Source: Roseiflexaceae bacterium UBA965 (GTDB lineage: Bacteria; Chloroflexota; Chloroflexia; Chloroflexales; Roseiflexaceae). Taken from it: 25,098 nt of DNA. The position numbers and the translations under genes are program-made. The stretch covers positions 1-25,098 of the forward strand of contig DBCF01000108.1 of NCBI GenBank assembly GCA_002292925.1. The letters run 5' to 3'. Shown in pieces: positions 21,823-25,098 of the stretch. The notes below the pieces were generated by a model. It was not told the origin of the DNA, searched no databases, and saw only the letters and a program-made list of their open reading frames with translations. Each line of letters opens with the position of its first letter. Within the stretch, counting starts at the first letter, position 1.

Positions 21823-24800
21823 ATGATGATGAAACAACGCTTTATATATGGAATCATCGCGGTGCTTGTATTGCCATTACTCATTGGTATTACAAACGTA
21901 ACGGCCTTGACGAGTCGCATCATTGCCTTGCCAACACCGCAACGAATCCCACCAGCCAGCAATGGCCAAGTGACGGTGTGGGGAGATGCGTCTGCGAGTT
22001 TACATAATTTACCATCGCAAGCCGCCGCCGATGTCCGCCAAATCGCCATGGGTGCACATCATGCCATTGCCTTGACCAAAAACCAACAGGTAATCGGTTG
22101 GGGTACTAACTGGAATGGCGAATTAACGATTCCGCTCACCTTGACCGATATCGTGCAGGTCAGTGTCGGTATTTCGCATAGTGTGGCATTACAACAAAAC
22201 GGCACTGTAGTGCAATGGGGCGCTGCGTCATCAACGATTGCTGATGCCCCACTGCCCACAGATGTGGTGCAAATCGCTGCCGGCGACCGCCACACCGTAC
22301 TATTGCGGGCCAATGGGAGCGTGGTGGTGACGGGCTTGGCAAGTCAGCGTGTCATTCCCAGTGAATTAACGGGCAAAATAATTGTGGCGGTGGCGGCTGG
22401 TGCAGATAGTTCGTTGGCCCTTGATAATACCGGTACCATCTACCAATGGGGCGGCGTTACTATTCCCACCGTGGTAAGTAGCGATGTGACAACGATTTTT
22501 GCCCATGGCAATGTATATGGCTCCGTCCGGAGTGATGGCACACTGATTGTGTGGGGCGATGTCGCCGATTTAACTCCAGTTGCCCCTGCCACCGCAATCG
22601 ACAACACGACCACGGGTTGCCCGTGTGTCCGCTTCCCCAATATGGGTGGGATGTTGGATATGGCGGTGGCGCAATGGGGCGTGGCATTGCTCCATCGGAG
22701 CGGACTAATAACAGCCATCCCCACTAACACCACAGCAGCGCCGACTGACATACCAAGTCGTGCCATGCAATTCGGTACATACTATACACACAATACGGGT
22801 ATCGCGCTCCAATTCCAGGTCACCCCCGTGACGACCGTGACAAATACCCCCATCCCACGCTTAGACATTCGATTGCCCCAAGAGCTGAATAGCATCGGCA
22901 ACGTATCTGTGTGGGGAGGCGACAGCACTGTGCGTACGATCCCAATAAGTGCCACCAACAGCGTCATCCAAATCGTTGCTGGTCGTGGGCATATTGTGGC
23001 ATTGCGGAGCGACAGTCGGGTAATTGCGTGGGGCAGTAATAATGCCGGGCAAATCAATGTACCGCCGAGTCTCACTTCCATCCAAGCATTGACATCACCA
23101 CAACGGGTGATTGCGGTGGCGGCTGGCGCCAATCATTCGTTGGCGTTACTGGCTAATGGCACGGTACAGGCCTGGGGTGATAACACGTACGGTCAACGCA
23201 ACGTACCGACAGGGCTTACCGATGTGGTCCAAGTGGTGGCCGGCATACGCCATTCGGTGGCGCTCCGCAAAAACGGTCTGATTGTGAGCTGGGGCGATAA
23301 TACCTTTGGTCAGACCAATGTACCTCCGCTCTTGGGAGTTGCCAAAATTGCTACGGCGGGTTGGCATACTGTCGCATTGTTGTTTAACAACAAAATAGTT
23401 GCATGGGGACGGAACGACAAAGGCCAAACAGCGCTGCCCGTGATTACCAATGCAGTCGATATCGCAGCCAGCAATGGCAATACGATTGTGTTGCTAAATA
23501 ATGGCGTTGTCCAAGTATTTGGTGATACGACATTCAATCAAACTGATGTTCCTGACGATGTATATCAACGTATCGGTGCAGGTAACTATCATATTCTTGC
23601 AGTGAGTAATCGCGGCCAAGTCCAGGCATGGGGTCTCAACACCAATGAGCAATCGACCCCGCCGACCACACTCCTCAATCCGTTTATGCTGGCCGGCGGT
23701 GCTGACTTTAGTGTGGCATTGGCGGTCGACCGGGTAAATGCCGCAACCCCCACGAGTACGCCATCGGCGACCCCGTTTCGTAACGTGCCGTTAGCTCCGA
23801 CATTTGCACCATTGCGCACCTACACGGCCGCAAGTAGTTGGGGCCTCGCTGATATTCCTGCACCAAATGCTAGCGATATCAGCGATGTGGCAATCATGAG
23901 TGACACGATTGCAATTGTGCACGGCGATAATACCCTGACACTCAATGAATCTGCCAGTAATACCCCACTATCATTGCCTGATGCCGTGAAGAGTGCCGTG
24001 ATTGCGGTAGGGGTGGGTGACGGGTTTGGGGTGGTTCTCAAACGTGATCATACTGTTGCGCTCTGGGGAACCGCACCGACGATTCCACTTGCGGTAAATC
24101 GTAATATCAACGAAATCGCGGTGAACGGGTCACACGTGATGCTCATGAATGCAGATGGGAATGTCTGGTCCAATCAATATGTGATTCCGGCGCCGATTTT
24201 GGCGCGCCATATTGCGGCAGGGCGCAATTATGCGGTGGTACTCCGTGACAACGGCATACCCCAGGTTTGGTCTGCGGATAACACCGATGAAGTTTCGTTC
24301 GTGCCTGACGCAGCCCAAAACATCATCGAGATTGCCGCAGGGACGTACCATGTACTTGGATTACGTGCCGATGGGCGGGTGATTGCATGGGGGGCTGCGT
24401 TGCATGACCGTGGTCAAGCCGATGTGCCCTATCTGGCACAGTCCAATGTGGTGGCGATTGCTGCCGGCGATCAATTTAGTATTGCCCTCCGCGACGACGG
24501 CCAACTGGTGGCATGGGGTGACGTCCCCGTCGGCACCGCGACCCAAATCAGCGATTTGTCGGCGGCGCGTAATGTGGTCGCCTTACGGGCTGGTGCGGGG
24601 ATTGTGGTGGCATTGACCAATGATGCGGCAGTGGTGGGTACGACTATGCCGACCCGCATCCCCACCCCATTCCCGATTCGAATTCCCACATTGACCCCGC
24701 GTACGAGTGATGTCAATGTGATTGCGAATCTGCTGGGGTGGTTCACGATGGGCGATGAAGGGCAGTCGTTCCAATATGTGGGACTCGCAGGTCCATATCT

Positions 24801-25098
24801 GTGTACGGCACCGCTTGCGTGTCCACAAAGCGACCTTGCCGGTGTAAATAAACGTGCAGTCCGATTCAATGCAATCAATGGTGATGAATTAACCAGTACT
24901 GCCAAAATTAATTTGAGCGGCACATCGTTTAGTGCAAGTTATTGGATGCGCCGTGACCGCATCAATACCAATGATGTGGCGTTGAGCCTTGGGACACCAG
25001 CCAAACGAACGTTTTTGAGTATGGGATTTGACAGCGAAAATCGCGTGTACTGTAGTTTTTTTGGTGATGATTTACGCAGTACCAGTTGGTATACCGAT
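21823..25098 (+). CDS. giant secreted RCC1/LamG surface protein, 5' part
   Basis: The frame is open from 21823 through the last base (1092 codons, no stop), so the gene continues outside the window. Three ATGs stand in a row (21823, 21826, 21829); AGGA at 21816-21819 favours the second or third. Residues 4-28 form a signal peptide (KQR, an apolar core, then a VTA cleavage site). Next come three RCC1-type propellers (about 50-331, 361-635 and 670-932), the second and third followed by Pro/Thr linkers (640-664, 937-964), then a LamG-like domain from about 970. RCC1 propellers are protein-binding scaffolds; bacterial extracellular ones are mostly uncharacterised. It starts 5 bases after the 6671-codon gene, so the two are almost surely co-transcribed. 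No enzyme domain is visible so far. Confidence 0.9.
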   Translation, partial: MMMKQRFIYGIIAVLVLPLLIGITNVTALTSRIIALPTPQRIPPASNGQVTVWGDASASLHNLPSQAAADVRQIAMGAHHAIALTKNQQVIGWGTNWNGELTIPLTLTDIVQVSVGISHSVALQQNGTVVQWGAASSTIADAPLPTDVVQIAAGDRHTVLLRANGSVVVTGLASQRVIPSELTGKIIVAVAAGADSSLALDNTGTIYQWGGVTIPTVVSSDVTTIFAHGNVYGSVRSDGTLIVWGDVADLTPVAPATAIDNTTTGCPCVRFPNMGGMLDMAVAQWGVALLHRSGLITAIPTNTTAAPTDIPSRAMQFGTYYTHNTGIALQFQVTPVTTVTNTPIPRLDIRLPQELNSIGNVSVWGGDSTVRTIPISATNSVIQIVAGRGHIVALRSDSRVIAWGSNNAGQINVPPSLTSIQALTSPQRVIAVAAGANHSLALLANGTVQAWGDNTYGQRNVPTGLTDVVQVVAGIRHSVALRKNGLIVSWGDNTFGQTNVPPLLGVAKIATAGWHTVALLFNNKIVAWGRNDKGQTALPVITNAVDIAASNGNTIVLLNNGVVQVFGDTTFNQTDVPDDVYQRIGAGNYHILAVSNRGQVQAWGLNTNEQSTPPTTLLNPFMLAGGADFSVALAVDRVNAATPTSTPSATPFRNVPLAPTFAPLRTYTAASSWGLADIPAPNASDISDVAIMSDTIAIVHGDNTLTLNESASNTPLSLPDAVKSAVIAVGVGDGFGVVLKRDHTVALWGTAPTIPLAVNRNINEIAVNGSHVMLMNADGNVWSNQYVIPAPILARHIAAGRNYAVVLRDNGIPQVWSADNTDEVSFVPDAAQNIIEIAAGTYHVLGLRADGRVIAWGAALHDRGQADVPYLAQSNVVAIAAGDQFSIALRDDGQLVAWGDVPVGTATQISDLSAARNVVALRAGAGIVVALTNDAAVVGTTMPTRIPTPFPIRIPTLTPRTSDVNVIANLLGWFTMGDEGQSFQYVGLAGPYLCTAPLACPQSDLAGVNKRAVRFNAINGDELTSTAKINLSGTSFSASYWMRRDRINTNDVALSLGTPAKRTFLSMGFDSENRVYCSFFGDDLRSTSWYTD
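21970..22815 (+). other. RCC1-type propeller 1
   Basis: Seven blade-ending strands can be counted: VTVWGDASA, VIGWGTNWNGE, VVQWGAASS, VVVTGLASQ, IYQWGGVTI, LIVWGDVAD and LITAIPTNT. Repeat-internal strands such as IVQVSVGISHSVALQQNG show the RCC1 G-x-H-x-hh-AL pattern. The last blade is degenerate and contains a local CPC motif. Confidence 0.8.
22903..23727 (+). other. RCC1-type propeller 2
   Basis: Seven blades: VSVWGGDST, VIAWGSNNAGQ, VQAWGDNTYGQ, IVSWGDNTFGQ, IVAWGRNDKGQ, VQVFGDTTFNQ and VQAWGLNTNEQ. This is the most canonical propeller in the window. It is followed by the linker TPTSTPSATPF. Confidence 0.88.
23830..24618 (+). other. RCC1-type propeller 3
   Basis: Seven blades, mostly degenerate: ASSWGLADI, IAIVHGDNTL, VALWGTAPT, VWSNQYVIP, PQVWSADNT, VIAWGAALHDRGQ and LVAWGDVPV. 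It is followed by the Pro/Thr linker PTRIPTPFPIRIPTLTP. Confidence 0.7.
24730..25098 (+). other. LamG-like domain, N-terminal part
   Basis: Residues 970-1092 show a LamG start: LGWFTMGDE, Cys pair (CTAPLACP), AVRFNAINGDELTS and FSASYWMRR. The window ends before the closing strand. It carries the same Cys-Pro signature as the LamG copies of the preceding protein. Confidence 0.75.

Noticed and set aside
21811..21831. The two giant genes as one gene broken by a stop codon
   Set aside because: The TAG is followed by a ribosome site, three ATGs and a clear signal peptide, so these are two separate genes. The frames also differ.

Overview
The window is about half G+C. It carries four genes plus one possible micro-ORF, and is dominated by two very large surface-protein genes on the + strand. 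The domain mix points to Chloroflexota (filamentous, Herpetosiphon/Chloroflexus-like lineages): an LppX-like N-terminal domain, thrombospondin-type-3 calcium loops, many LamG-like jellyrolls that open with a Cys...Cys-Pro pair, RCC1 propellers and Pro-Thr linkers. This assignment rests on remembered family resemblance, not on a search. There are no rRNA or tRNA genes, CRISPR arrays, insertion sequences or phage genes.

Layout. (1) 17-235, minus strand: a small two-helix membrane protein. (2) 236-322: a divergent control region with a 15-bp-arm inverted repeat and a perfect minus-strand -10 box. (3) 323-1234, plus: a P-loop NTPase anchored by one C-terminal helix, with Arg in place of the Walker A lysine. 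(4) 1235-1801: an AT-rich non-coding stretch with a near-consensus sigma-70 promoter (1742-1770), a 12-bp palindrome, five copies of the heptamer TTTGTAT and a possible 39-codon ORF. (5) 1802-21817, plus: one uninterrupted 6671-codon gene. (6) 21823 to the window edge, plus: the first 1092 codons of a second giant secreted protein, starting 5 bases after the first one stops.

The 6671-residue protein is predicted to be held in the membrane by three N-terminal helices, leaving about 6350 residues outside. In order it has: an LppX-like domain; six calcium loops; about 1000 unrecognised residues with a strongly hydrophobic helical block; five more calcium loops; nine LamG-like domains, one of them split by a discoidin (F5/8C) domain; an LVIVD-like propeller that seems to sit inside an Ig-like domain; a CBM9/DOMON-like sandwich; a DUF11-like domain; a P-domain; Ig-like domains; and a seven-bladed RCC1-like propeller. 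The next protein has a signal peptide, three seven-bladed RCC1-type propellers (21 blades by my count) and a LamG domain cut by the window edge. The two genes probably form one transcription unit making cell-surface adhesion or recognition fibres. No catalytic domain was recognised in either. Their biological target is unknown.
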